Positions 16,953 to 24,940 of a stretch of DNA of 49,932 nt are shown one piece after another. Made by a program: the position numbers and the translations under genes. Position 1 is the stretch's first letter, and every line of letters starts with the position of its first letter. The DNA is taken from positions 1-49,932 of the forward strand of contig CACZCD010000016.1 in assembly GCA_902779565.1 (NCBI GenBank). The letters run 5' to 3'. The notes beneath the pieces are model-generated. The model was not told the origin of the DNA, made no database searches, and saw only the letters and a list, made by a program, of their open reading frames with translations. Source of the stretch: an uncultured bacterium. Lineage in GTDB: Bacteria > Verrucomicrobiota > Kiritimatiellia > RFP12 > UBA1067.

Positions 16953-16980
16953 CACTAACAACTAACGACTGACCACTAAC
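16953..16980 (-). repeat. Heptamer array (CACTAAC) straddling a stop codon
   Basis: Four 7-base units on the plus strand (CACTAAC, AACTAAC, GACTGAC, CACTAAC) cover the last codons and TAG stop of the 637-residue gene and the spacer before the GH123-type gene. The C-terminal residues LVVSR are encoded by the array. The unit matches the arrays at 24157-24191 and, on the opposite strand, 32334-32361. Confidence 0.85.
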
Positions 16981-18875
16981 TTATACACATGCACCCCGAA
17001 CGGCTCGAAATCATCCTCGAACACACCCTGCGAAAGCGCCACCGTGCGCCCTTCCCACGACACGCCAACCTTCGCCGCCTTCACAGGGCCGAGATTGAAG
17101 CGCGCCCGCACCTTCTCGTTCGCCGCATTCACCGCCATCAGACAGATCACATCCTTCCGTCTTTTCAGCAGCATCGTCACCGCCGGCTTGCCGAGCGGAT
17201 CCGTCTTGGGCCCTTCGACGATTTCCGGTACCGGGGGCTGCGGTGGCGTCCGCTCCAGCAGCAGCGGCGAAAGAGCCGCAATCCGCCGCGTGATGTTGGT
17301 CATCGCGGCCCAGTCCTCCGGCGTGCGGAACATCCCCGAATAGCGTGTGCCCTTCTCCCCGATCTCTCCGCCGTACTTGAACCAGGTGATGCCGTTGCCG
17401 CCGTGGATGATGGCGGCAAAGCTCATCGCATACATCTCCTGCGCCGTCGGGTAGCGTTTCCATCCCTTGCCGTGGAAGCATTGGAGGATCGGCCACACGC
17501 CGATGTTGCGCGAGCCGTCGCCGTATTTGCGTATGTCGGCCCAGCACCGATCCATGTCACGGCAGACCTCCGCCACGCACCGCTCGTCCTTGAAGCCGTC
17601 AATCGGATAGATCTCCGGCATGAACACATCGGCATAGTTCACGTACTCCTGGTAGTTGGACTTTGCCGCCTTCGCGCGCACGCCATCCGCATGGCACGTG
17701 ATGCGGGTGCCGTCGATCATCCGCGCCGCCTCGTCGCGGTCCAAGAGCTGTCCGGGCGTTGTGTTCATTGAGGTGTCGTCGCCGATGTACCAGGCGAGCA
17801 CGGTCCTATCGACCCGTCCTGTCGCCATGAACCACAAATCCTTTTCGCGCCCCGCCCCTTTGCCGTCAGTCCATTGCATCGCACCATGCTTCGCCGCCGC
17901 CGCGAACAGTTCCGGGGAGAAGCGATCCCCGTAGGAGTGCATCAAGTTCAACCCGGCCTTCTTCAGGTCGCGCACGGCCACGTCGAAACTGTTGCTGTTG
18001 AAATCGTATGGGCTTACGGCATACATGCCGATGGGGAAGAACGGCTTGCCGCCCACGAGAGCCATGCCATCGTCTCGGAGCGTCACCGCCAGCCTGCGCG
18101 GACGCTCTCCAACGAGGAACGCCTTGCGCGCGACCGCCGCGTTGCCGAGGATGTCGCTCGCCGCGATGTCGGCGTCCGTCACCGCCACCGAGGACCAGTC
18201 CACCGCCGTGTAGTCCGTGATCTCGTACGTCGCCTTCACGTTCGCGTCCTCCGACGGACTCGTGAACCGGCTCCGCACAATCGGCGCACGAAGATCGGGA
18301 ATACGTTCATCCGGCACGGCATCCCCTTCTGCCAGCAGCGTGAGACGCAAGTTCCGCACGCACACCTTCTCGCCGGGCGGCAGGTTGGGTCCGTCCACCC
18401 CGAACTGCACCTCCACCTTCGCCGCCCCTTTCGGCACCGCGCCCGCGAAACGGAATCGCGCAAACGCCCCCTTCCGGAACTCCAGGCTCAGCCGCCGCCG
18501 CCCGATACGCTTGCCGTCCGCATCAAGCCAGTTGACGGCGTTGTCCCAGGTCTCGCCGGAGGTTTCCGGATTTATCCAGTCCTTGTCGGCGCGGATCTCG
18601 AACTCAAGCGCATACGCCGTTGCCTCTTTCGCCACCGGCACCGGACGCGAATAGACGCCCCACGCCGTCTCACAGACGGACGTCTTCGTGCAGACCACCA
18701 CGAAGTCCGCGCCCGCCGCCGCCGCTCCCGTCAACGCGCGCGTCCGCCCCTCGTAGTGCGATTGCCGTCCTCCCTCGAACGACGGCCTCAGCGAAACCGG
18801 TGACCCCTCCGAAACATGGACAGCAAACGCCAGGACGGCAAATGCTGCCATCACCACATCTTTGCTTCTCCGCAT
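16962..18875 (-). CDS. Exported TIM-barrel glycosidase-like protein with altered acid/base motif
   Basis: This is a 637-residue protein with the signal segment VVMAAFAVLAFAVHVSEGS. ATG 18875 follows AGGGAAGCAGAG. Residues about 30-230 are a β-sandwich (carbohydrate-binding-like, PPGEKVCVRNLRLTLL). From about 265 a GH-A-type barrel begins with VGGKPFFPIGMYAV, which parallels VDGKPFFPLGMIHW in the 1385-residue protein at 43613-47770. Where that paralogue has WFVSDEL, this one reads WYIGDDTS, so the predicted catalytic Glu is Asp (residue 367). Later barrel strands (GNGITWFKYGGE) are intact. The substrate is unknown. Second gene of the operon, 29 bases after the β-strand-repeat gene. Confidence 0.65.
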   Translation of the reverse strand: MRRSKDVVMAAFAVLAFAVHVSEGSPVSLRPSFEGGRQSHYEGRTRALTGAAAAGADFVVVCTKTSVCETAWGVYSRPVPVAKEATAYALEFEIRADKDWINPETSGETWDNAVNWLDADGKRIGRRRLSLEFRKGAFARFRFAGAVPKGAAKVEVQFGVDGPNLPPGEKVCVRNLRLTLLAEGDAVPDERIPDLRAPIVRSRFTSPSEDANVKATYEITDYTAVDWSSVAVTDADIAASDILGNAAVARKAFLVGERPRRLAVTLRDDGMALVGGKPFFPIGMYAVSPYDFNSNSFDVAVRDLKKAGLNLMHSYGDRFSPELFAAAAKHGAMQWTDGKGAGREKDLWFMATGRVDRTVLAWYIGDDTSMNTTPGQLLDRDEAARMIDGTRITCHADGVRAKAAKSNYQEYVNYADVFMPEIYPIDGFKDERCVAEVCRDMDRCWADIRKYGDGSRNIGVWPILQCFHGKGWKRYPTAQEMYAMSFAAIIHGGNGITWFKYGGEIGEKGTRYSGMFRTPEDWAAMTNITRRIAALSPLLLERTPPQPPVPEIVEGPKTDPLGKPAVTMLLKRRKDVICLMAVNAANEKVRARFNLGPVKAAKVGVSWEGRTVALSQGVFEDDFEPFGVHVYKLVVSR

Positions 18876-18889
18876 CTCTGCTTCCCTGC
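18858..18889 (-). repeat. Octamer repeat straddling a start codon
   Basis: Four 8-base units on the plus strand (ATCTTTGC, TTCTCCGC, ATCTCTGC, TTCCCTGC) cover the ribosome-binding region, the start codon and the first residues (MRRSKD) of the 637-residue gene. The minus-strand unit (GCAGAGAN) resembles the octamers in the transporter gene at 30520. Confidence 0.7.
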
Positions 18890-18904
18890 GTTAAATCCCG
18901 TCTC

Positions 18905-21793
18905 TCAGCGGATCAGGAAAGTGCTTCCCTTGAAGTCGTAGGTGAACGCAAGCGCATCATCCGCGACCGACAGCGTGGCGGCGCTTGGCCGCACCCCGCC
19001 CGTCAAGGTGAAGGCAGTGCCGCCCTCGGCCTCCTCCACGCCAAGCGCCGGCGCGATCACCGGCACGGCGTTGGCCGGTGCGCGATTCCCCTGCACCGCG
19101 ACGGAGTAGCTCATCGACTCCGGGAGCGTGAGCTTGCCCGAAATCGCGAGCGGTGCCGCCGCGCCGAAGAACGGGAACGCCAGCGAGGAACCCGTATCGA
19201 AGACCAGGTTCGAGAGCGAGACGTCGCCGAAGTTCTCGTACCATCCCGTCGGCAGGGACGCCGCGTCGAACGCCACTCCGCTCGGCACCACGTAGCTCGC
19301 CACCAGCGCTGGCACAGCATTGCTCGCAACGATCTTGCTCCCCGTCTTGCCGGGCAGCACGAACCCGATCCCGATCGGATCCTTCGGATCGATGATTCGC
19401 ACCTGAACGGGATTGGCGGTGGACGTGCCGTTGTTGGTGTCGAAGAAAAGCCCGTCCGCCTCGAAGTTGTGGAACGAGAAGATGCTGCCTGAAGCGAGGC
19501 CAAGCATTTTGAGCCGGGATCCCTCCGTGCAGGTCCAGGTGCATTGGGCGAGTTCCGTCTCGTTCGTCGTGTCGGGCATTCGGGTCTGGTTCAGCACCTG
19601 CATCGTCGCCCTGCCGTCGATGAGCGCCGAACAGCGTCCAGCCCCCGTGAACATCACATTGACGTACCCGGCACCGCCCCCGTTGAAGCACAACGTACCG
19701 TTTCGGAGTATCACCTTGGCATTTTCGGTGGTTGCGGAACTGTTGCAGGTGATGCGACATCCCGTCTTGAACATGCCTGTTTCCACCTGAATGATGCCGC
19801 CAGAGTATATTGTGAAATTGTCATACAGATGAATGTACGATCCGCCGGTGATGAGAATCTTGGACTCGTACGTCCCGCCGCTTCTGCCAAGATAGGTGTA
19901 GCAGTTGCCGGAAATCTTTTCGTAAGTGCCGCCGGTGGCGATCTCAAGGCAGGCATCGCGCGAGGTGTTGCGATCGAGGCGAAGGTACTGCCAGGCGTTC
20001 CTCACCCGGATGTAGCCGCCATCGCGCACGGTCATGTGCCCGCCCGTGAAATTCTGCTCGCCGTAGACGTCGTATTGGCCCGTCACGTCGGCGTTGCCCG
20101 TGTTCATGCTGAAGCCCCGCAGCTGGCCGCCGCCGGAGAAGATGATGAGCCCGGGCGAATCGATGTTGAGGGTTGCCGTCGTGTTGCCTGCGGAACTCGC
20201 CGCTCCCGTTGTCACCGAGATTGCGCCCGCGACGGTGCCGGTGACGGATGCGTCGAACGTCTTGTAATGGACGGTGTTCGTGTACCAGGTCGGCGCAGCG
20301 AGCGTGGCCGTGCGGCGGAACATCACGGTCGAGCCGTCCCAGAGCGCCAGCGAGGCGTTCGCGCCAAGCCCGTTTCCGTAGATAAACAACGTTTCCCCGT
20401 TGTTCACCGTCACCTCGCCCGCCACATCCGCATCCGTCACGACAAGCCGCGAAGGTTCAGCCAAAGCCTTCGTGCCGCCCATCTGCGTTTGGGCATTAAA
20501 TCCAGTGGCGTCAATCAACAGAAGTGCGCCGCTACCCTCCGTAGTGACCGTCTTGCCCGATGGGATGGAACTTGCCCGCTCCAGCATGAGCGTACCGCCA
20601 GAGACAACGAAATCACCCTCAAAACCGGCAAGTGCCGCATCAGGCAGGTAGAAACGCCCCGTAGAATCATTTACGGAACCATCGAGCAGCAACGTGCCGG
20701 AACCTTCCACCTTAAGACCGCCATCGCCCGTAAACGTCGCGCCGGTCAGGTCAAGCGTCGAACCAGCGGGGATGCAAAGCACGGTGTCCCCTGCCGTCAG
20801 CTTAAACGTTCCGGAAAAGGCATTTGTAACCGTCCCCGCCGAAACGACCGTTACACCGCCGGATACCGTGGTCGTTTCAAGCGCCGCCAATGTGGCACCA
20901 TTCGTGAGGACAATCGTTTCGGCCACCCTTATCGGCGAAATCACTGGATAGGATCCTATGCCATATGTCGTTGCCCCACCACTTTTATTGCTTTCCGATC
21001 CGGTATCCGGGATGAACGACTTATCTGCCCCGAACTTGATTCCGAAACCACCATCTATCGTAACGGTTCTGGCATAAAGACTGCCAGCGCCAAAGTATCC
21101 CTTCGGGAGCGAAAGGATCGCTGGAGCCCTGATCACGACATCCATGTTTGTCAAAGGATGGTTATCATAGACAATCCACGGCACTACTGTATCGCCCTCT
21201 ATTGTAAGGACAATGTTGTCCTCCGCGCCGACATAGCCGCGGTAGGAGGTATTGTAAGCGTAATTCGGAACAATCACAAACGGAGCGGACGAAAGGGATT
21301 GCGCCGCTGGTCCAGACCATATCTGGGATGCCGCAAGGTGGAGTTTCTTTCCTGTTCCGCCATAATACATCTGGAGAGTATTGCCAGCCACCGAATGGAT
21401 GCCATACTCGCCAATCGTTATACATCTCACACGATCCATTGCAAGGGTATGCGGAGCTGAGGCGCCATTCAGCGTTTCAAGCTCAATCCCGTACATATTG
21501 GTATCAGGATGTTCTGCGATCCTCAGGGAGTATGTCGCATCTTTCTCCAGCGTGAAGATGGAACCGGACACCCATGCTATGACTGCCGCTTCTGTATTGT
21601 GTGATTCCTCACGAGAATAGACATTGTATCCAAAACTCCATCGACTGCCGCTCCCCGCTCGTTGGAACAGGTAGTAGTGCTTTACGCCGGAAGCGTCCTC
21701 CCAGTATTCACCCTTGCTGTCAGTTCCCTTGCCGACAGCGAACGCCGAAACCGAAAGGACGGCGGCAAACATCGAACAGAGTATCTTTTTCAT
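18905..21793 (-). CDS. Secreted β-strand-repeat protein, first gene of the glycan operon
   Basis: This is a 962-residue protein with a clean signal peptide (KKILCSMFAAVLSVSAFA) and a GAGGAG ribosome-binding site. The body is repetitive Gly/Thr/Ser/Val-rich β-solenoid sequence with PATR-like segments (AGSTLDLTGATFTGDGGLKV, GGTLMLERASSIPSGK, GGHMTVRDGGYIRV). It stops at GSTFLIR, with no autotransporter β-barrel, LPXTG or PEP-CTERM motif visible. The anchoring mode is therefore unknown. Similar proteins occur at 1-2497 and 36784-40440, each next to glycosidase genes. A surface adhesin or glycan-capture scaffold is a reasonable inference. It starts the operon that continues to 7750, from a promoter at 21872, and is divergent from the histidine kinase gene. 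Confidence 0.82.
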   Translation of the reverse strand: MKKILCSMFAAVLSVSAFAVGKGTDSKGEYWEDASGVKHYYLFQRAGSGSRWSFGYNVYSREESHNTEAAVIAWVSGSIFTLEKDATYSLRIAEHPDTNMYGIELETLNGASAPHTLAMDRVRCITIGEYGIHSVAGNTLQMYYGGTGKKLHLAASQIWSGPAAQSLSSAPFVIVPNYAYNTSYRGYVGAEDNIVLTIEGDTVVPWIVYDNHPLTNMDVVIRAPAILSLPKGYFGAGSLYARTVTIDGGFGIKFGADKSFIPDTGSESNKSGGATTYGIGSYPVISPIRVAETIVLTNGATLAALETTTVSGGVTVVSAGTVTNAFSGTFKLTAGDTVLCIPAGSTLDLTGATFTGDGGLKVEGSGTLLLDGSVNDSTGRFYLPDAALAGFEGDFVVSGGTLMLERASSIPSGKTVTTEGSGALLLIDATGFNAQTQMGGTKALAEPSRLVVTDADVAGEVTVNNGETLFIYGNGLGANASLALWDGSTVMFRRTATLAAPTWYTNTVHYKTFDASVTGTVAGAISVTTGAASSAGNTTATLNIDSPGLIIFSGGGQLRGFSMNTGNADVTGQYDVYGEQNFTGGHMTVRDGGYIRVRNAWQYLRLDRNTSRDACLEIATGGTYEKISGNCYTYLGRSGGTYESKILITGGSYIHLYDNFTIYSGGIIQVETGMFKTGCRITCNSSATTENAKVILRNGTLCFNGGGAGYVNVMFTGAGRCSALIDGRATMQVLNQTRMPDTTNETELAQCTWTCTEGSRLKMLGLASGSIFSFHNFEADGLFFDTNNGTSTANPVQVRIIDPKDPIGIGFVLPGKTGSKIVASNAVPALVASYVVPSGVAFDAASLPTGWYENFGDVSLSNLVFDTGSSLAFPFFGAAAPLAISGKLTLPESMSYSVAVQGNRAPANAVPVIAPALGVEEAEGGTAFTLTGGVRPSAATLSVADDALAFTYDFKGSTFLIR

Positions 21794-21871
21794 GGTTGTC
21801 TCCTCATTTGAAACCTATGCAAAGTTTCAGTTCTCCGTCTCGGCACAACGCACCTCAACGAAACGGCATGA

Positions 21872-21880
21872 ATTATACCA
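21872..21880 (-). promoter_or_regulatory. Extended -10 promoter for the long glycan operon
   Basis: The minus strand reads GTGTGGTATAAT, an extended -10 (TGG-TATAAT) identical over 12 bases to the promoter at 43571. It leaves a leader of about 70 bases before the ATG at 21793. There is no good -35, which is consistent with a need for an activator. Confidence 0.65.
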
Positions 21881-21912
21881 CACTTCTGAGATATTTCGTG
21901 TTCGCCTCGATA

Positions 21913-21928
21913 CCCTACCATCGTAGGG
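21913..21928. promoter_or_regulatory. Inverted repeat CCCTAC-N4-GTAGGG between divergent promoters
   Basis: A perfect 6-bp inverted repeat with a 4-base spacer lies in the 183-base region between the glycan operon and the histidine kinase gene. It sits about 50-60 bases upstream of the expected start of the operon transcript and about 50 bases upstream of the kinase ATG. That placing suits a binding site for a dimeric regulator, possibly the adjacent LuxR-type response regulator. This is inference. Confidence 0.4.
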
Positions 21929-21961
21929 GGGCGCCAACATGAACAATATCACGGAATTTGA

Positions 21962-21967
21962 TAAAAT
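21962..21967 (+). promoter_or_regulatory. Possible -10 element of a nearly leaderless kinase transcript
   Basis: TAAAAT (within TTTGATAAAATAC) lies only 10 bases before the ATG at 21977. If used, transcription would begin at or within a few bases of the start codon. No Shine-Dalgarno sequence is present, which fits a leaderless mRNA. Confidence 0.4.
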
Positions 21968-21976
21968 ACGCCGATA

Positions 21977-24133
21977 ATGAAACACATTGAAGGCCACTCC
22001 CTCCTCTTGTCCGCAATTGCAGCAATGCTATTCTGCGTCACTTCGGCAGCACCCGTAAAGGCGCTGCACAGCGCCGCCGAGATCGATGCTGTACCAGGCG
22101 TCGCGGAATCAGCCGCATTACCATTTGACATTCGAGCCACAGTTGCCGCGCCGGAATCCGCGAACCTCACCAATTGCAACACCTTCATCGTATTCGACGA
22201 CTCCGGCGGTGCCCTGCTTCAGAACCATGTGACAAACCGGAACACCTCAATACACGCAGGCGACCGAGTCCATGCGACCGGTCGCATTGACGTGGACGCC
22301 GGCTCCACGTTTGCCGACTGCTATACGCTGGAGGTGGAGTCGCACGGCCCCAAGCCCCAGCCGATAAAAGCAACCGTGCGCGAACTGCTTTCTGGCCGCC
22401 ACAATTACCAACTCACAACCGTGACCGGCGTGGTTCGCGACATCTTCCTTGATGAGGTGGACAAAAACTACATCTATCTCATCCTGGATTGCGACGGCGA
22501 AACGTTGTACGCGCCCCTGAAAAGCGTTCCGCTTGCCAACTTTGGCGGCAATTCGGCGATAGGGGCCGAAGTCGCCATCACCGGGCGATGCTACGCGCAG
22601 AACGCGGGATCTCGAAGAAGGATCGGAAAGATCTTCAAGGGCGAGGGCAAGGACTGCCTGAAGGTCATCCGTCCTCCCTCCACCGGGCTCTTCGATGCAC
22701 CGCAACTCGAAGACTGCCATCTGATGAGTCCCGCCGAGATCATGGCGCTCGGACGCCGCCGCATTGCCGGCACGGTAACAGCGGTCTGGAACGGAAGCAT
22801 TCTGCTGCAGACGGCCACGGACATCTTTTCCCGTGTCGATTTTGCGGAGGCCGCACTTCCAAAATACGGTGAACACATAGAAGTTGTGGGATTCCCGGAA
22901 AGCGACCTGTACCATATCAACTTCACACGCGCACACTGGAGGCCATCTTCAGCGAGCACCTTTATCCAAGCAACACCTACAGACATCTCCATCAAGGAAC
23001 TGATGAAGAAGGACAATGACCGGCTGATCATTGCGGCGAACTTCCACGGACGGCCCATACGCATCCGTGGCGTGGTGCGGAATCTCCCGGAAGCGGCGAA
23101 CCCGAACAAGACCCTCTACGTGGAAAGCGACCAGTACATCATTCCGGTGGACTTCAACTCATGCCCAACCGTGTGCAATGACATGACGGTCGGATGCGAG
23201 ATAGAGGTTGCGGGCACATGCGTCATGGATTCGGAGAACTGGCGGCAGAACCAGGTGTTCCCGCAGCTCAAGGGCGTCTTTCTCGTTGTCCGAACGTCAA
23301 ACGACGTGCAGATGCTTTCCCGCCCATCGTGGTGGACGCCGGCGCGGCTACTGGTGGTGATCATTGCCATGCTCGCCCTGATTCTTGCGGTGGTCATCTG
23401 GAACCGGTCGCTCCACACACTTGCCGAACGGCGTGGGCGCGAACTGACGGCGGAAATCGTCTCGCGCGTGGAATCGGAGCTGAAGGTGAGCGAACGGACA
23501 CGTCTCGCCGTTGAACTTCACGACACGATCGCGCAGTACCTCACGGGAGCAATTATGGAGATCCGAACGGGGGTCCGTCTCGGCGGCGACAGGCAGCCGA
23601 CGGCGAACGAACACCTTGCCCTTGCGCAGAAGACGCTCGAATCCTGCCGTCAGGAACTCCGCAATTGCCTTTGGGATTTACGGAATCGTGCGCTGGAACA
23701 GTCTAATATGGGTGTAGCGATCCGCCAGACACTCGCGCCGCATGTCAAGAATGTCGATCTTGCCGTACGGTTCAACGTGCCACGCGAAAGGATTTCAGAC
23801 AACACGGCGCACGCGATTCTTCGCATCATCCGCGAACTCGTCATCAACGCCACGCGGCACGGGCGTGCCACCGCAATCAAAATCGCGGGAAGCGTTGAAG
23901 GCGGCAAGCTTCTCTTTTCCGTCAAGGACAACGGATGCGGATTCACGCCAGAAGAGGCACCCAGCATAGAGGACGGGCATTTCGGAATACAGGGAATCCG
24001 CGAGCGGATCACCGCCTTCAACGGAGACTTCATCCTCGAAAGCGCGCCCGGGAAAGGAACCAAAGCCACCGTCATCCTCACCATGCCAACTACCAGCGAC
24101 TCCAAACCAGAAACTCCAAGCCCCAAACTCTAA
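21977..24133 (+). CDS. Sensor histidine kinase (HisKA_3 type) with OB-fold-like periplasmic repeats
   Basis: This is a 718-residue membrane kinase with a signal peptide/first TM (SLLLSAIAAMLFCVTSAAP). Residues about 27-445 are periplasmic and appear to hold about four OB-fold-like β-barrel repeats (TVTGVVRDIFLDE, AEVAITGRCYA, RRIAGTVTAVWNGSILLQTA, IRIRGVVRNLPEA), not a common PAS, Y_Y_Y or Cache sensor. A TM helix at about 455-475 (LLVVIIAMLALILAVVIW) leads to the HisKA_3 dimerisation box with phosphoacceptor His about 515 (VELHDTIAQYLTG), then an HATPase domain with N-box (RELVINATRHG) and G-boxes (VKDNGCGF, GIQGIRERI, GKGTKATV). The C-terminal tail (SDSKPETPSPKL) is encoded by a heptamer array. 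It pairs with the response regulator at 24193 and is divergent from the glycan operon, which it probably controls. Confidence 0.9.
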   Translation: MKHIEGHSLLLSAIAAMLFCVTSAAPVKALHSAAEIDAVPGVAESAALPFDIRATVAAPESANLTNCNTFIVFDDSGGALLQNHVTNRNTSIHAGDRVHATGRIDVDAGSTFADCYTLEVESHGPKPQPIKATVRELLSGRHNYQLTTVTGVVRDIFLDEVDKNYIYLILDCDGETLYAPLKSVPLANFGGNSAIGAEVAITGRCYAQNAGSRRRIGKIFKGEGKDCLKVIRPPSTGLFDAPQLEDCHLMSPAEIMALGRRRIAGTVTAVWNGSILLQTATDIFSRVDFAEAALPKYGEHIEVVGFPESDLYHINFTRAHWRPSSASTFIQATPTDISIKELMKKDNDRLIIAANFHGRPIRIRGVVRNLPEAANPNKTLYVESDQYIIPVDFNSCPTVCNDMTVGCEIEVAGTCVMDSENWRQNQVFPQLKGVFLVVRTSNDVQMLSRPSWWTPARLLVVIIAMLALILAVVIWNRSLHTLAERRGRELTAEIVSRVESELKVSERTRLAVELHDTIAQYLTGAIMEIRTGVRLGGDRQPTANEHLALAQKTLESCRQELRNCLWDLRNRALEQSNMGVAIRQTLAPHVKNVDLAVRFNVPRERISDNTAHAILRIIRELVINATRHGRATAIKIAGSVEGGKLLFSVKDNGCGFTPEEAPSIEDGHFGIQGIRERITAFNGDFILESAPGKGTKATVILTMPTTSDSKPETPSPKL

Positions 24134-24191
24134 ACTCTAAACTGGAAACTCTAAACTAGCCACTAACCACTAGCCACTAACCACTAACTTC
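24094..24191 (+). repeat. Fourteen-unit heptamer array between kinase and regulator genes
   Basis: Fourteen 7-base units run without a phase break: CAGCGAC, TCCAAAC, CAGAAAC, TCCAAGC, CCCAAAC, TCTAAAC twice, TGGAAAC, TCTAAAC, TAGCCAC, TAACCAC, TAGCCAC, TAACCAC, TAACTTC. The array encodes the last kinase codons, contains its TAA stop at 24131-24133, and ends one base before the ATG of the response regulator. No Shine-Dalgarno sequence lies between array and ATG. At least two sub-families (TCTAAAC and TARCCAC) are fused in the same register. Confidence 0.92.
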
Positions 24192-24192
24192 C

Positions 24193-24816
24193 ATGAAAGC
24201 GAAAATCAAGATACTGATCGCCGATGACCACGCCATTGTGAGAATAGGTCTCTCCGCCCTTCTCAAAACGGAACCTGACCTGTCTGTCGTGGGCGTTGCG
24301 AAAGACGGCGAAGAGGCCGTAGCCGAGGCGCTACGTCTCAAGCCGGACGTGATTGTCATGGATCTTATGATGCCGAAGAAAAATGGGGTCGAAGCCACCG
24401 CGGCGATACATGAAAAATTGCCAGATACGAAAATCGTCATCCTCACGACCTTTGCCGCCTCAGATGGCATAAAGCATGCGCTTGACGCAGGAGCGACGGG
24501 TGCCGTGATGAAGACCGCCGAAGACGCGGAGCTTGTTTCGATCATTCGCGCGGTCGCATCTGGCGGCAAGGTGATCTCCGACGAAATACAGCAGCTTCTC
24601 ACCGAAGATCCACCTGCCGAAGAGCTTACGCCGCGTCAGCTGGAGATACTCGAATCGGTAACGCGCGGATTCACCAACGCCGACATCGCCAAACAGCTCG
24701 GCCTCCGGGAGCAAAGCGTCAAGGAACACATCTCCGCAATCCTCTTGAAGATCGGCGCCGCCAACCGAAGCGAAGCCGTCGCCATCACCATGCGCAAGCA
24801 CCTGCTGAAAATATAG
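24193..24816 (+). CDS. NarL/LuxR-family response regulator
   Basis: This is a 207-residue two-component regulator. The receiver domain (1-120) has the acidic pocket DD at 11-12, phosphoacceptor Asp57 (VIVMDLMMP), the Thr/Ser region (ILTTFAASDG) and conserved Lys (VMKTAED). The output domain (about 140-207) is a LuxR-type helix-turn-helix (LTPRQLEILESVTRGFTNAD, then LREQSVKEHISAILLKIGAA). It is the cognate partner of the kinase 59 bases upstream. The ATG directly abuts a heptamer array and has no Shine-Dalgarno sequence, so translation may depend on the upstream gene. Probable targets are the divergent glycan operon and its own promoter (inference). Confidence 0.93.
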   Translation: MKAKIKILIADDHAIVRIGLSALLKTEPDLSVVGVAKDGEEAVAEALRLKPDVIVMDLMMPKKNGVEATAAIHEKLPDTKIVILTTFAASDGIKHALDAGATGAVMKTAEDAELVSIIRAVASGGKVISDEIQQLLTEDPPAEELTPRQLEILESVTRGFTNADIAKQLGLREQSVKEHISAILLKIGAANRSEAVAITMRKHLLKI

Positions 24817-24940
24817 ACGACGAAACCCCGGCCCTCCGAGCTTGTCTTCTCCATGCCACCATGATGTGCCCCCAGGTCCGTTCGCCAAACAGCAAGATTA
24901 GGATGAAGACGAAACAGACCGCCCGTGGCAACCGATTGGA

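Noticed and set aside
24094-24191. CRISPR or attachment-site reading of the heptamer array
   Set aside because: Units are 7 bases with no spacers and no cas genes or integrase nearby; it is a tandem microsatellite-like array.
24817-24940. Terminator between the response regulator and the small lipoprotein genes
   Set aside because: No stable stem followed by a U-tract was found on either strand in this 124-base gap.
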